A stretch of 64,000 nucleotides of DNA from Bacillus halotolerans (GTDB taxonomy: Bacteria; Bacillota; Bacilli; Bacillales; Bacillaceae), in assembly GCF_001517105.1 (NCBI RefSeq), contig NZ_LPVF01000010.1:620001-684000 (forward strand), given 5' to 3'. The notes beneath the pieces are model-generated. The model saw only the letters and a program-made list of their open reading frames with translations. It had not been told where the DNA came from and ran no database searches. Shown one piece after another: positions 9,870 through 19,318 of this stretch (the stretch's first letter is position 1; each line of letters opens with the position of its first letter). A program made the translations under genes and the position numbers.

Positions 9870-10715
9870 TTATGAAATTTTATTGGTTAATCGGTACAGA
9901 TGAAGCGTGAGATAAACCGCTTCCGCCTCATGAACTGGTTTCTTCAATGTTTGCTGCAAGATTTTAATCAATTTCCAAGCTGTATTGTAGCATAGCGGAT
10001 ATTCATTTTTCAATAACAACATTAATTTTTCTGGTTCTTTAGTCGGTTCCTCTTTTTTAATTCTTTCTATCGTAAATCTGATGTGCCGGATAAGCCGTAA
10101 ATAGTTGACGCTTTCCTTATTTACTTTCATTTGAAACGAGTCTTCAATCACCTCTACAAGCTGCGCCATCAGCTGAGAGTGCTTATTGACTTCGGACAGC
10201 GGGCGATTCGTCAGGGCTGAATGAATATGCAGAGCGATAAAACCGATCTCCCCTTCCGGAAGGCAGATGCCCGCTTTTTTATTGATCATTTCAATGACTT
10301 CTTTGGCAATCTGATATTCATCCGGATAAAGTGACTCCGTCTCCATTAAAAAAGGATTTTTCATATCAAAGCCCTGCTGCTGCCTTTTGATTGCAAATGC
10401 AATATGGTCAGTCAGTGCAATATGAATATGTTCATTTAGTGAACGGTTTGTCCGATTGCTAATGTGATATATGACATCGTTTGAAATATCAACAAGCTTT
10501 TCATCAACATAGTCGAGGAGCTTTTTAAACTGCTTCTGTTCCTTTTCGTCCTTTAAAATGAACATTTTATCGTACCCTTTATCTTCAATCACATCATCTT
10601 GTTTTTTCCCGAAACCAATTCCTTTTCCGATCAAAACTACTTCACTGTATTTATGATGAGAAGCAATTAATACGTTATTATTCAGTACCTTTTTCACTGT
10701 AAAGGACCCATTCAC
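9870..10715 (-). CDS. glcT: BglG/SacY-family transcriptional antiterminator GlcT
   Basis: About 281 residues. The N-terminal RNA-binding CAT domain (about 1-60, VNGSFTVKKVLNNNVLI) is followed by two PTS-regulated domains with conserved histidines (ALTDHIAFAIKR and GFIALHIHSAL). When glucose is present it binds the RAT in the ptsG leader and allows read-through; without glucose, EII-Glc phosphorylates PRD1 and inactivates it. I place the start at GTG 10715, because AAAGGAG is 9 bases upstream of it while the ATG at 10736 has no ribosome site. It sits directly upstream of its target. Confidence 0.95.
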   Translation of the reverse strand: MNGSFTVKKVLNNNVLIASHHKYSEVVLIGKGIGFGKKQDDVIEDKGYDKMFILKDEKEQKQFKKLLDYVDEKLVDISNDVIYHISNRTNRSLNEHIHIALTDHIAFAIKRQQQGFDMKNPFLMETESLYPDEYQIAKEVIEMINKKAGICLPEGEIGFIALHIHSALTNRPLSEVNKHSQLMAQLVEVIEDSFQMKVNKESVNYLRLIRHIRFTIERIKKEEPTKEPEKLMLLLKNEYPLCYNTAWKLIKILQQTLKKPVHEAEAVYLTLHLYRLTNKIS

Positions 10716-10797
10716 GATCCTCAGCTCCTTTGTCATTCAATACCTCATATCGTACATAACGAACGGAATGCGCGTCAAACCTTTTTTCATCCTTTCA

Positions 10798-11835
<1,038 letters not shown>

Positions 11836-11869
11836 TTAGATGGTTTTTTGCTGAAAGGAGAAGATATAA

Positions 11870-11995
11870 ATGGGTTTCTTCATTTTAATTGGATTATGTC
11901 TGGCCGTTCTGGGCGGAAGCTGCCTGGCTGTAAGACCGCTCAATCAAAAACATGAAGTGAAACCATTTCGGACGTTTGATGATTTTTTTATTTAA
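11870..11995 (+). CDS. Small membrane protein, 41 aa
   Basis: MGFFILIGLCLAVLGG starts a 41-residue product with one hydrophobic N-terminal segment (about 2-22) and a short polar tail ending FDDFFI. The start has a strong ribosome site (AAAGGAG, 8 bases before ATG) and a bidirectional terminator follows the stop. It is divergent from ykvZ, whose start is 106 bases away. Function unknown; it could also be called a hypothetical membrane peptide. Confidence 0.7.
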   Translation: MGFFILIGLCLAVLGGSCLAVRPLNQKHEVKPFRTFDDFFI

Positions 11996-12002
11996 AACAG
12001 AT

Positions 12003-12039
12003 AAAAAAGGACGATGTCGAGAACAAAGTCCTTTTTTAT
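12003..12039. terminator. Bidirectional terminator
   Basis: AAAAAAGGAC...GTCCTTTTTT flanks a 15-base loop, between the small membrane gene and convergent ykvY. Confidence 0.8.
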
Positions 12040-12048
12040 CTCTGCCTG

Positions 12049-13143
12049 TTACGGCAATATTGTTAATTCCTTCGGATATTGAGTAAGCGCAACCGCCCCG
12101 TCTTTTGTTACGTGAACGTCATCTTCAATGCGTACGCCGCCAACATCCGGCACATAAATGCCCGGTTCGATTGTATAAACCATTCCTTCCTGCAGCAGCG
12201 TGTCATTGGCTTTGCTCATCGACGGGTACTCATGCACTGAAATGCCGAGACCATGGCCCAGCCGGTGAGGGAAATATTCTCCGTATCCGGCTTTTTCAAT
12301 GATTCCGCGGGCAGTTAAGTCCAGATCTCCGATTCTCACGCCTGGTTTGCTTGCTTCTATCGCGGCTTTTTCCGCTAGGAGCACCGTCTCGTAAATTTCT
12401 TCCTGCTTCGGATTGATTGTTTTGTAAGCAAAGGTTCGCGTGATATCAGAGCAATAGCCGTCCATAATAACACCCAGGTCAAACAAGACAAAATCGCCTT
12501 TCTTTAATGTGGCTGTTCCCGGATTTCCGTGAGGCTGACCTGATTTTTTCCCGAATAGCACCATTGTCGAGAAAGACATGCCCTGAATTCCTTTTTTCTT
12601 CAACTCATACTCAATCTGAGCGAGAACTTCCACCTCACTGATGCCTTCACGCAAAGCAGCTGTCCCGACTTCAACACCAAAATCGGCAAGCTTCGCCGCC
12701 TCTTTCAGCAATTTAATTTCATGCTCCTCTTTAATCAGACGAAACTGGTTAAGTGTTTCTTCTGCTGATACAAATTGAGCCCCTCCAGCTGAATGCTTCA
12801 GTTGTTCAGCACGCGAAAGCGAGATTGAATCCTTTTCTACGGCAAGCGTATGTATGCTGATATTTCGTTTTTTGAGTGCTTTTTCAATGAGCTCCCATGG
12901 ATTTTCGTGATCGGCATATCCAATAATTTCGTGATTCCATCCGGCATTTCGGGCCTGATCTGCCTCCATTCCCGGACAAACGAAAAATGGCTCCTCCTCT
13001 TGAAAGATAAACAAACCCATTACACGTTCATGCGGCTCTGTATAAAAACCGGTTAAGTAAAATACATTTTCTTTCGTATGAATAAATGCGGCAGTATGCC
13101 CCGCTTCCTTCAGCCATGAAGAGACGCGTTGTATTCTATTCAT
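12049..13143 (-). CDS. ykvY: Xaa-Pro dipeptidase-like M24 metallopeptidase
   Basis: A 364-residue aminopeptidase P/prolidase-family protein. The creatinase-like N-terminal domain (about 1-130) is followed by the pita-bread catalytic domain with the metal ligands in FDLGVIMDGYCSDITR (two Asp), HRLGHGLGISVHE (His), EPGIYVPDVGG (Glu) and RIEDDVHV (Glu). It should cleave X-Pro dipeptides in the cytoplasm; the true substrate is not shown. ATG 13143 is preceded by GGGAGGAA with good spacing, so the nine upstream codons in frame are not used. Confidence 0.93.
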   Translation of the reverse strand: MNRIQRVSSWLKEAGHTAAFIHTKENVFYLTGFYTEPHERVMGLFIFQEEEPFFVCPGMEADQARNAGWNHEIIGYADHENPWELIEKALKKRNISIHTLAVEKDSISLSRAEQLKHSAGGAQFVSAEETLNQFRLIKEEHEIKLLKEAAKLADFGVEVGTAALREGISEVEVLAQIEYELKKKGIQGMSFSTMVLFGKKSGQPHGNPGTATLKKGDFVLFDLGVIMDGYCSDITRTFAYKTINPKQEEIYETVLLAEKAAIEASKPGVRIGDLDLTARGIIEKAGYGEYFPHRLGHGLGISVHEYPSMSKANDTLLQEGMVYTIEPGIYVPDVGGVRIEDDVHVTKDGAVALTQYPKELTILP

Positions 13144-13305
13144 TTCTTGTTCCTCCCTGCCTTTTGCCATGCGTTGTTCTTTATATATTGTAACAGGTTT
13201 TACGGGTGTTTGCCTTTCACAGCGACTTTCCGTTTTCCATCATTTTATTTCCTGCCGGTCATCTTGTATACTGAGAGGAGAGTTAATCGCAGGGAGTTGT
13301 TCCGT

Positions 13306-13521
13306 TTGCTGATGAATTTTTTCAGACGTAAGGCAGTTGTTCTATTAACAGTTGCGGGAATTTCCGCTCCTTTTGTCGGTATGAAGCTGGTGGATTTTTA
13401 TTATTACAGCTCTATCATAGGCTGTGCAGCCGGCTTCCTTTGCTGCATCCTGGCTCTCATCATTGTGATGAAAAGGCCGGATCAAGAGAAAAAGCAAAGG
13501 AAGGTAAAACTTGATCCATAA
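13306..13521 (+). CDS. Small two-segment membrane protein, about 71 aa
   Basis: After L-L-M-N-F-F-R-R-K there are two hydrophobic segments (about residues 11-28 and 36-55), then a highly charged tail (RPDQEKKQRKVKLDP). A TTG at 13306 lies 9 bases from AGGGAG; the in-frame ATG at 13312 is the alternative start. TATACT about 35 bases upstream could be a SigA -10. It shares a bidirectional terminator with pfeT. Function unknown. Confidence 0.65.
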   Translation: MLMNFFRRKAVVLLTVAGISAPFVGMKLVDFYYYSSIIGCAAGFLCCILALIIVMKRPDQEKKQRKVKLDP

Positions 13522-13556
13522 AAAAACAGCAGCCCATTTGGACCGCTGTTTTTTAT
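13520..13556. terminator. Bidirectional terminator
   Basis: AAAAAACAGC...GCTGTTTTTTATTT, between the small membrane gene and the pfeT stop. Confidence 0.82.
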
Positions 13557-15466
13557 TTTAAAAGCCTTAAACCGTTTAGAATCACCAAAATCGTACTTCC
13601 TTCATGGCCTATAACGCCAAACGGCAATTCCATCACCTGTAAAAAATTTGCGCAAATTAGCAGGCAAATGACCGCGAGAGAAAATACGATATTCTGCTTT
13701 ACAATCCTGTTCATTTTCCGTGATAAACGGCACATTTTTACGAGTTTTTTCAAATCGTTTTGCATGAGCACCATATCAGCAGTTTCAAGGGCCACGTCTG
13801 TTCCGCCGCCCATTGCAATGCCGACATCCGCCGCTTTTAGTGCCGGCGCATCGTTGATTCCGTCTCCGACCATTGCAATCGTCCCGAATTCTTCTTTTAA
13901 TCGTTTCACTTCATTTACTTTTTGGTCAGGCAGACATTCTGCTGCAACTGTTGTCATTCCCGCTTCCTTCGCTATCGCTTGAGCCGTGTCCTCGTGATCT
14001 CCCGTCAGCATGGCCGTTTTAATCCCCAGACGGCTCAGTTCATCCATGACTTCTTTTGCTTCAGGTCTGATTTGATCTTTCAAAGCGATACAGCCGGCAA
14101 TTTGATCGTCCTTTTTCACAAACACTATGGTTTGGCCGTTTTGAATGATATCTGATGCAGATTGTTTCAAAAATTGTGCTGACAATTCTTCCCCAATAAA
14201 TCCTGCCTTTCCGACTTTCCATTTGGCACCCGCCACTTCAGCCATTACACCAAAGCCTGACGTTTCTTCGATTGATATGTAGCCGGACTGGTTGATGCCG
14301 TAGCTTTCAGCATAGCCGGCAATGGCTTGCGCGAGCGGATGGCTGGACTGCTTCTCAATCGCATAGACAGCTTCAAGCACTTCCGTTTCTTCGTACCCTT
14401 CCGCCAGTCTGACCGTCTCAACCGCGGGCTGACCTTTTGTTACAGTCCCCGTTTTGTCAAAAGCGATCATTTGCACAGATCCCAGCTGTTCAAGAAACAC
14501 ACTTCCTTTCACTAGCATGCCGTTGCGGGCGCCATTTGAAATCAAGGACAGCGCTGCCGGCATGATGGACGCGACAAGTGCGCAAGGTGACGCCACCACC
14601 ATAAATACCATCGCGCGATAAAAGGTTTCACTCCAGCTCCAGCCAAGTGCAAAGTGCGGCACAAACAACAGCAGCCCCACCACGATCAGAACGCCTTTTA
14701 CATATGCATTTTCAAATCGTTCGATAAAAGCTTGCGCAGGTGACACACTGTTTTGCGCAGATTCCACCAATTTGATAATCTTTCGGAACAAAGAATCTTC
14801 ACTTGCTTTTGTAACACGGACGGTCAAGGAGCCGTTTCGATTAACAGTTCCCGTATACACAGCGTCGCCGGCGTTTTTTTCTACGGGCATCGATTCGCCC
14901 GTTAACGCTGACTCATCAAGGCTTGTAGAACCAGATTCAATGATTCCGTCAGCTGCCACCCGTTCTCCAGGTTTGATAACAATCGTATCCCCGGCCTTAA
15001 TATCTGCAACCGATACTCTTTTGGTTTGGCCGTTTACAATCAGCGTTGCTTCTTCAGGCTCAAGCTTCATTAAAGAAGTTAAATCCCTGCTGCTTTTATT
15101 CATCGTGTATGTTTCTAAAGCTCCGCTTAAGGAAAAAATAAAGATTAAAACGGCACCCTCTGCCCAGTACCCAATCAATGCGGAACCTACGGCAGCGAAA
15201 ATCATTAAAAGCTCAACATTCAGTGTTTTGGATTCGAGCGTTTCTTCGATTCCTTCTTTCGCTTTAGCAAATCCGCCGATGACAAAGGCCAGCAAATATA
15301 GCGTTACCGATAACAACTGATGTGAGGAAAGGAGCCAGCCTACTAAAATAAGAGCACCTGACACAAGGGCTGCGATAAGTTCCGCATGCTGGGTCCAGCT
15401 TTTTTCTGGCTGTTCTGTCTTTAATGGCTGATGCTGATCTTGTTGAAGCATCACTTGTTCATTCAT
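13553..15466 (-). CDS. pfeT: P1B4-type ATPase, ferrous iron efflux (PfeT, formerly ZosA)
   Basis: A 637-residue heavy-metal P-type ATPase in the membrane. Visible motifs are TGES in the actuator domain (about 195), SPC in the metal-binding transmembrane helix (VVASPCALVAS), DKTGT phosphorylation site (about 340), GDGINDAP hinge, and HEGST in the last helices, which marks the P1B4 subgroup. There is no N-terminal CxxC metal domain. First described as a zinc uptake ATPase, it was later shown to export Fe(II) under peroxide stress or iron excess. The promoter region carries PerR and Fur boxes. Full length. Confidence 0.96.
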   Translation of the reverse strand: MNEQVMLQQDQHQPLKTEQPEKSWTQHAELIAALVSGALILVGWLLSSHQLLSVTLYLLAFVIGGFAKAKEGIEETLESKTLNVELLMIFAAVGSALIGYWAEGAVLIFIFSLSGALETYTMNKSSRDLTSLMKLEPEEATLIVNGQTKRVSVADIKAGDTIVIKPGERVAADGIIESGSTSLDESALTGESMPVEKNAGDAVYTGTVNRNGSLTVRVTKASEDSLFRKIIKLVESAQNSVSPAQAFIERFENAYVKGVLIVVGLLLFVPHFALGWSWSETFYRAMVFMVVASPCALVASIMPAALSLISNGARNGMLVKGSVFLEQLGSVQMIAFDKTGTVTKGQPAVETVRLAEGYEETEVLEAVYAIEKQSSHPLAQAIAGYAESYGINQSGYISIEETSGFGVMAEVAGAKWKVGKAGFIGEELSAQFLKQSASDIIQNGQTIVFVKKDDQIAGCIALKDQIRPEAKEVMDELSRLGIKTAMLTGDHEDTAQAIAKEAGMTTVAAECLPDQKVNEVKRLKEEFGTIAMVGDGINDAPALKAADVGIAMGGGTDVALETADMVLMQNDLKKLVKMCRLSRKMNRIVKQNIVFSLAVICLLICANFLQVMELPFGVIGHEGSTILVILNGLRLLK

Positions 15467-15514
15467 ATCGAATTCTCCTCCCTAATTGAGAATGTAAATC
15501 ATCTTCATTTCTCT

Positions 15515-15550
15515 TATAAAAAACAAAATCGCCGCCCAGAAGGCAGCTTC
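15515..15550 (-). other. Hairpin in the pfeT 5-prime leader
   Basis: On the minus strand GCTGCC-TTCTG-GGCGGC can form a 6-bp stem (one G-U pair), followed shortly by GATTTTGTTTTTT, about 30-60 bases after the predicted transcription start. It looks like a weak attenuator; I know of no report of one. Confidence 0.4.
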
Positions 15551-15580
15551 ATCGTTGATTATCCCATGATGTCTTTCTTA

Positions 15581-15608
15581 ATTATAGCATGTAGAAAAAG
15601 AATTTCAA
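15581..15608 (-). promoter_or_regulatory. SigA promoter of pfeT
   Basis: Minus strand: TTGAAA (15603-15608), 16-base spacer, extended -10 TGCTATAAT (TATAAT at 15581-15586). Confidence 0.75.
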
Positions 15609-15623
15609 TTATAATTATTTTAA
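15609..15623. promoter_or_regulatory. PerR box upstream of pfeT
   Basis: TTATAATTATTTTAA differs by one base from the PerR consensus TTATAATNATTATAA. It directly abuts the -35, where binding would block RNA polymerase. PerR repression of this gene is established. Confidence 0.85.
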
Positions 15624-15631
15624 TTTCTTTT

Positions 15632-15646
15632 TGATAATAATTATCA
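15632..15646. promoter_or_regulatory. Perfect Fur box upstream of pfeT
   Basis: TGATAATAATTATCA matches the 7-1-7 Fur consensus exactly. It lies upstream of the PerR box, about 60-70 bases before the predicted start, a position for an activator. This agrees with reports that Fur activates pfeT. Confidence 0.88.
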
Positions 15647-15675
15647 TTAACATCTATTCACCTTTCATTATATGA

Positions 15676-15706
15676 CAAAAAAGCTGAAAGGCTACGCTCT
15701 CAGCTT
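15676..15706 (-). terminator. Terminator after stoA
   Basis: AGCTGAGAG...CTTTCAGCTTTTTTG on the minus strand, overlapping the stoA stop codon. Confidence 0.8.
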
Positions 15707-16205
15707 ATTCTTTCGTCCATTCTTTCAATTGTTCAGCCGTCATCGGCCCCACTTTTGTTTCTTCAATTTCACCCTTTTCATTCAGCAAAAACGAGGTGGG
15801 AATCGTTATAATATGATATTCCTTCATTAAATCCCCTTTTGTGTCGAGAACAATCGGAAAGGTCAGATGGTTTGCTTTGATAAAGTCTTCAACGACTTGC
15901 TGATTTTGTTCTGAATTCACTAAATTGACCGTTACCAGCTTCACACTGTCAGATCGATGAGCCTCGTAAAATGATTGGAACTGAGGAAGTTCCTTTTTGC
16001 AGGGCGGACACCATGAAGTCCAAAAATGCAGGATCGTTTTCTGTCCTTTATTTGGGATGGAGATATCCTCCCCCTCTATCGTTTTCATGAGAAAAACCGC
16101 AGGAACAGCAGGCTGTTTAGTGGCAGCCTGTGCCGATAGAGGCAGCCATGAAATTATAGCAAATAAGATCAGGCAAATAGTGAGGGGCAAGCGTTTTGTC
16201 AACAT
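15705..16205 (-). CDS. stoA: StoA, membrane-anchored thiol-disulfide oxidoreductase
   Basis: A 166-residue thioredoxin-fold protein of the ResA/TlpA type. A hydrophobic N-terminal segment (about 5-27, ending AQAA) anchors or exports it; the redox motif is WCPPCKK near residue 66. It works outside the forespore inner membrane, keeping thiols reduced for spore cortex synthesis; mutants are cortex-defective (spoIVH). It follows ykvU on the same strand with a 49-base gap, consistent with a forespore operon. Confidence 0.95.
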   Translation of the reverse strand: MLTKRLPLTICLILFAIISWLPLSAQAATKQPAVPAVFLMKTIEGEDISIPNKGQKTILHFWTSWCPPCKKELPQFQSFYEAHRSDSVKLVTVNLVNSEQNQQVVEDFIKANHLTFPIVLDTKGDLMKEYHIITIPTSFLLNEKGEIEETKVGPMTAEQLKEWTKE

Positions 16206-16254
16206 GGAATCTTCCTTTCATGCTTTTCAAATAGCTTGCCCCGCTAGAGATTTA

Positions 16255-17592
16255 TCATCCTTCAATCCGCGGCGTTCGGTTTCCTCCCGTCAGAAAAACA
16301 GATACACGCAGCGCTTTGCAAATCGTTGTATAGTGTAGGCTCGTCAGCAAAATCATACCTGTATTCATCCCAAGGATAATCCCGAGCATTTGCAGATTTT
16401 CCATTGAACCCAGCACATACATCATACTCAGCGCAACGAGATGGCTCCACACGTTGTGATAAAAAGCTTCTTTGACAAAGCCCATCCCGATTAAACATGC
16501 CTGAAGGGGCATCACAAATAAATGAAAGAGAAAGTACGGCCACAAAAGCTGCAAATAATATTGTGCTTCAGGAGAGTGAAAAAACAGATGGGTCAGGGGC
16601 TCCGCAAACTGGAACATGATCCAGACAGCCGGTATACCATATCCCAACGTAATAAAGATCGACTGCTTCAGCCTTTTTAATACGATGTCATATTGTGAGA
16701 GAGAATAAGCTTCAGAAATACTGGGAATCATGACGACCATTAACGAATGGGCGATAAAAGCAGGAAACGACCCTATCGTCACAGCCACTCCGGCAAGCAT
16801 GCCGTATTGATCGATGGCAGTTGTCCCGGCAACGCCCGCTGCCAAAAGCGCTCCTTTTACTAAAAAGGGTTCAATGGCGTTGACTACGGCGTGGAAAATG
16901 CGCAGTCCGGTTGTCGGAATCGATACGGCAAGCAGTCTTTTTCTAACATCTTTTCCGCGCAAATGGATATGCTGCTGAACCGATACCGCACGTCTTGCCA
17001 GGATAAACTGTGAATACAAGTAAACAAGCACGATCACATCACTCACGACAAGGACAAACAGCGAAATTAGCACAGCCATGTCCAGCTCAAACGAGTACCA
17101 TTGAAAGAAGATGAACAAGCACAACAGCTGAATGATTTTTTTCAGTACATTAGCGATTGCGATCTTCCCCATTTTTTGCACACCCATAAAGTAACCTCTG
17201 GCAATTGACGTAAAGGCGACAATAGGAATCAAGCCGATGACAATTCCTTTGATAAACGGATGATATGTATCAAACACCGGAATAAAAGGAAGCGCAATAC
17301 TGGCGGCGGCGGTGGAAAAGGCTGTGAAAACAGCTGTCATTCGAAAGGCGTGCCTCAGCATGCTTTCATGGAGCTTTGGATTTGATTCAGCGATAAATTT
17401 AGAAATTGATATTGGCAGCTCCAAGCTTGCGATGACAATAATTAAAAAGATGGTAGGCAAAATACTCATGTAAAGCCCCATCCCGTGCTCGCCAAGCTCG
17501 CGCGCCAAAATCATATTCACGACAAATTCAAGGCATTCGGCGAAAAAGGCGGCAATGGATAAAAGAATAATCCCTTTTACAAATCGATTCAT
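16255..17592 (-). CDS. ykvU: Polysaccharide-type flippase, SpoVB-like membrane protein
   Basis: A 445-residue protein with 12-14 predicted transmembrane helices, of the MATE/SpoVB (PST) exporter superfamily. SpoVB relatives move lipid-linked wall precursors; YkvU is known as a forespore-expressed, spore-membrane-associated protein, but its cargo is unproven. ATG 17592 is chosen because AAGGAG lies 9-10 bases upstream; the frame extends 17 codons further without support. It precedes stoA. Confidence 0.93.
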   Translation of the reverse strand: MNRFVKGIILLSIAAFFAECLEFVVNMILARELGEHGMGLYMSILPTIFLIIVIASLELPISISKFIAESNPKLHESMLRHAFRMTAVFTAFSTAAASIALPFIPVFDTYHPFIKGIVIGLIPIVAFTSIARGYFMGVQKMGKIAIANVLKKIIQLLCLFIFFQWYSFELDMAVLISLFVLVVSDVIVLVYLYSQFILARRAVSVQQHIHLRGKDVRKRLLAVSIPTTGLRIFHAVVNAIEPFLVKGALLAAGVAGTTAIDQYGMLAGVAVTIGSFPAFIAHSLMVVMIPSISEAYSLSQYDIVLKRLKQSIFITLGYGIPAVWIMFQFAEPLTHLFFHSPEAQYYLQLLWPYFLFHLFVMPLQACLIGMGFVKEAFYHNVWSHLVALSMMYVLGSMENLQMLGIILGMNTGMILLTSLHYTTICKALRVSVFLTGGNRTPRIEG

Positions 17593-17667
17593 GATGTCTC
17601 TCCTTGTCTCTTGTACTACCAACATCATATGAGACAAGTTCAAAAATTATTTTATTTTTACTCTTTC

Positions 17668-17706
17668 TATAAAAAAAAGCACAGCTGAGACGAATGGTCT
17701 CTTCTA
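17668..17706 (-). terminator. Terminator after ykvT
   Basis: Minus strand AGCATAGAAGAGAC...GTCTCAGCTGTGCT followed by eight T. Confidence 0.8.
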
Positions 17707-17709
17707 TGC

Positions 17710-18338
17710 TTATATGGCAAAGACATGCCTGCCGATTTTTTCAATGATTTTCCTTGAGCGAATCCAGTCATCTGACGCCGTTTTCGGGTTATAAAAGAAA
17801 AGGGCTTCTGTTTCTCTGTCCTTAGATGACATCGCTTCTTCAACAGCCTCAATTGATTCTTTGTCAGGCTCTTGATTAATGCTTCCGTTTGCGACAGGTT
17901 CAAAGGCATTTTTCTGATAAATAACTCCTCTGATTGTATCGGGAAAGCCGTTCTTATCCGTCCTGTTCAGCACAACGCTTGCAACAGCGACCTTGCCTTC
18001 ATATGATTCGCCCTTCGCCTCTGCGTGAACGAGTCGGGAAAGCAATTCTTTTTCAGACTCAGAATAAGTTTCTTTCTTCTCATTCGTTTTCTCTGATTGT
18101 TCGTTTTCTTTTTTTCAGTGTTCGCTGATAGCCTGATCGGCTTTATTTTTTTCTTGTCCTCATCAGCAGACAGTGAAGAGAAAGATGTGTCTGTGTCATG
18201 ATTTATATGGGTAAGCAGCTTAGCTTCTTCATGTTTTGTCTTCTTTGTGTTCAGTAGTGAAGCTTGTGTATGTTCAATTTTCGAAGCAGGCATGAAACAA
18301 AGAAGAAAAACAGCTAGCGCAGTAAATTTTGTCGTCAT
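17710..18338 (-). pseudogene. ykvT: SleB-like cell wall hydrolase YkvT, split by a frameshift
   Basis: The intact protein would be about 209 residues: an N-terminal signal sequence ([19 protein letters not shown]), a charged linker ([20 protein letters not shown]), then a hydrolase_2/SleB domain ([46 protein letters not shown]). SleB-type enzymes cut spore cortex peptidoglycan; YkvT's own role is not settled. The frame breaks at a 7-A run (18109-18115). Eight A would restore [20 protein letters not shown] and join the domains. As written the product ends after 123 residues without the catalytic domain. Error or mutation cannot be told apart from one sequence. Confidence 0.85.
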
Positions 18339-18635
18339 ACAGTTTCCTCCTTAAAGTGCTCAAAAAACACTTCATAACCTTAACAAGAGATCAAATCAAT
18401 TTCACGGAAAAAGATTTTCCAACTCTCCCAAACAGGTATCAGGATGGAATATACCGGGTGACGCACTGATTAATGGCAAAAAAACAGCCTGATTTTCTAT
18501 AAATCTTGTCATTTCAAAGCATATTTATCCATTTTTGTAATTTTACATTTTGTTTACGTCTGTTACATCATTTGTAATAAAAGTCCGGCGTTCTGTCATA
18601 TATGATAAAAAGGCTTCTCACTTATGAGAAACCTT
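18339..18635. other. Intergenic, ykvT upstream
   Basis: About 300 AT-rich bases with no convincing gene. The right end holds the terminator of the neighbouring small gene; the left end should contain the ykvT promoter, which I cannot assign. Confidence 0.5.
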
Positions 18636-18638
18636 TTA
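18606..18638 (-). terminator. Terminator of the 64-aa gene
   Basis: Minus strand AAAGGTTTCTCATAAGTGAG AAGCCTTTTT, starting at the stop codon. Confidence 0.8.
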
Positions 18639-18830
18639 GCTTCTTGGCTGTTCTAAATATTGAAACACCACATCTCCGCCTTGCTGGGCAATGCCTCGGA
18701 AATGCTTAAAATCGTCCTGTTTCGATAAAACGGCCCTGAAATCAAGAAAGTGTTCTTTTTGGACTCTCAATTCTTTTATTTCACCAGTACGAAGCTGTTC
18801 AATCTGTTCTGTTATGTCTTCGGGACGCAA
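18636..18830 (-). CDS. Small conserved cytoplasmic protein, 64 aa
   Basis: Starts with TTG (18828-18830) behind a strong GGGGGAG at 7-base spacing and ends at its own terminator, so I treat it as real. The product is soluble and charged ([20 protein letters not shown] ...), with a predicted helix followed by strand-like segments ([26 protein letters not shown]). I do not recognise the family with confidence and give no function. It is divergent from ykvS. Confidence 0.75.
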   Translation of the reverse strand: MRPEDITEQIEQLRTGEIKELRVQKEHFLDFRAVLSKQDDFKHFRGIAQQGGDVVFQYLEQPRS

Positions 18831-18994
18831 TCAAAACTCCCCCTTTTCAATCTTTGAACGAAAATCAATATATCATTTTTCCTGGGCCAGGACAATTCCT
18901 TAGGACGATAAAACTCCTTATCGCTTTACTTCTCAATAAAAATACTGTTTAATACTTTCAAAAGGAATTATTATGTTTAAAGGAGAGGAAGCTT

Positions 18995-19180
18995 GTGAAA
19001 ATCGCTAAGGTCGGAAACGTCATTGAATTTAAAAACGGATTAACCGGTGTTGTTGAAAAAGTTAATGAGAATTCTGTTATCGTAGATGTTACCATTATGG
19101 ATAACTATCGGGATCTTGAGCTAGATTCACTGACTGTTGTTAATCATAAAAATTACAAGATCATCAGAGACTCCTATTAA
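18995..19180 (+). CDS. ykvS: Small KOW-like protein of the YkvS/DUF2187 family
   Basis: A 61-residue product: KVGNVIEFKNGLTGVVEKVN followed by SVIVDVTIMDNYRDLELD. The pattern G-x-x-I-E-F-K-x-G-x-x-G-x-V resembles a small SH3/KOW barrel as in DUF2187. Function unknown; nucleic-acid binding is only suggested by the fold. GTG start with GGAGAGG 6 bases upstream. Confidence 0.88.
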   Translation: MKIAKVGNVIEFKNGLTGVVEKVNENSVIVDVTIMDNYRDLELDSLTVVNHKNYKIIRDSY

Positions 19181-19258
19181 ATCCTCCTTCATCCACACGC
19201 ATTCGCAAAAACTGCAAGACGAACAATTAAACACCTTACATATCAAATTAGCTTTCTC

Positions 19259-19285
19259 AAAAGCTGCCGGCCGGCAGCTTTTTAC
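19259..19285. terminator. Terminator after ykvS
   Basis: Perfect palindrome AAAGCTGCCGGCCGGCAGCTTT followed by T on the plus strand. Confidence 0.75.
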
Positions 19286-19286
19286 A

Positions 19287-19318
19287 TAAAAAAACACCGA
19301 TTATGAATCGGCGTTCGT
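19287..19318 (-). terminator. Terminator after ykvR
   Basis: Minus strand CACGAACGCCGATTCATAAT CGGTG followed by seven T, at the ykvR stop. Confidence 0.8.

Noticed and set aside
13129..13305. N-terminal extension of the small membrane gene
   Set aside because: It overlaps the ykvY start and ribosome site; the SD at 13291-13296 marks the real start.
14772..15320. 182-codon open frame opposite pfeT
   Set aside because: Antisense shadow of the ATPase gene; no start signal and no recognisable domain.
15632..15646. Fur box as regulator of stoA
   Set aside because: stoA ends here and runs towards the box; the box is upstream only of pfeT.
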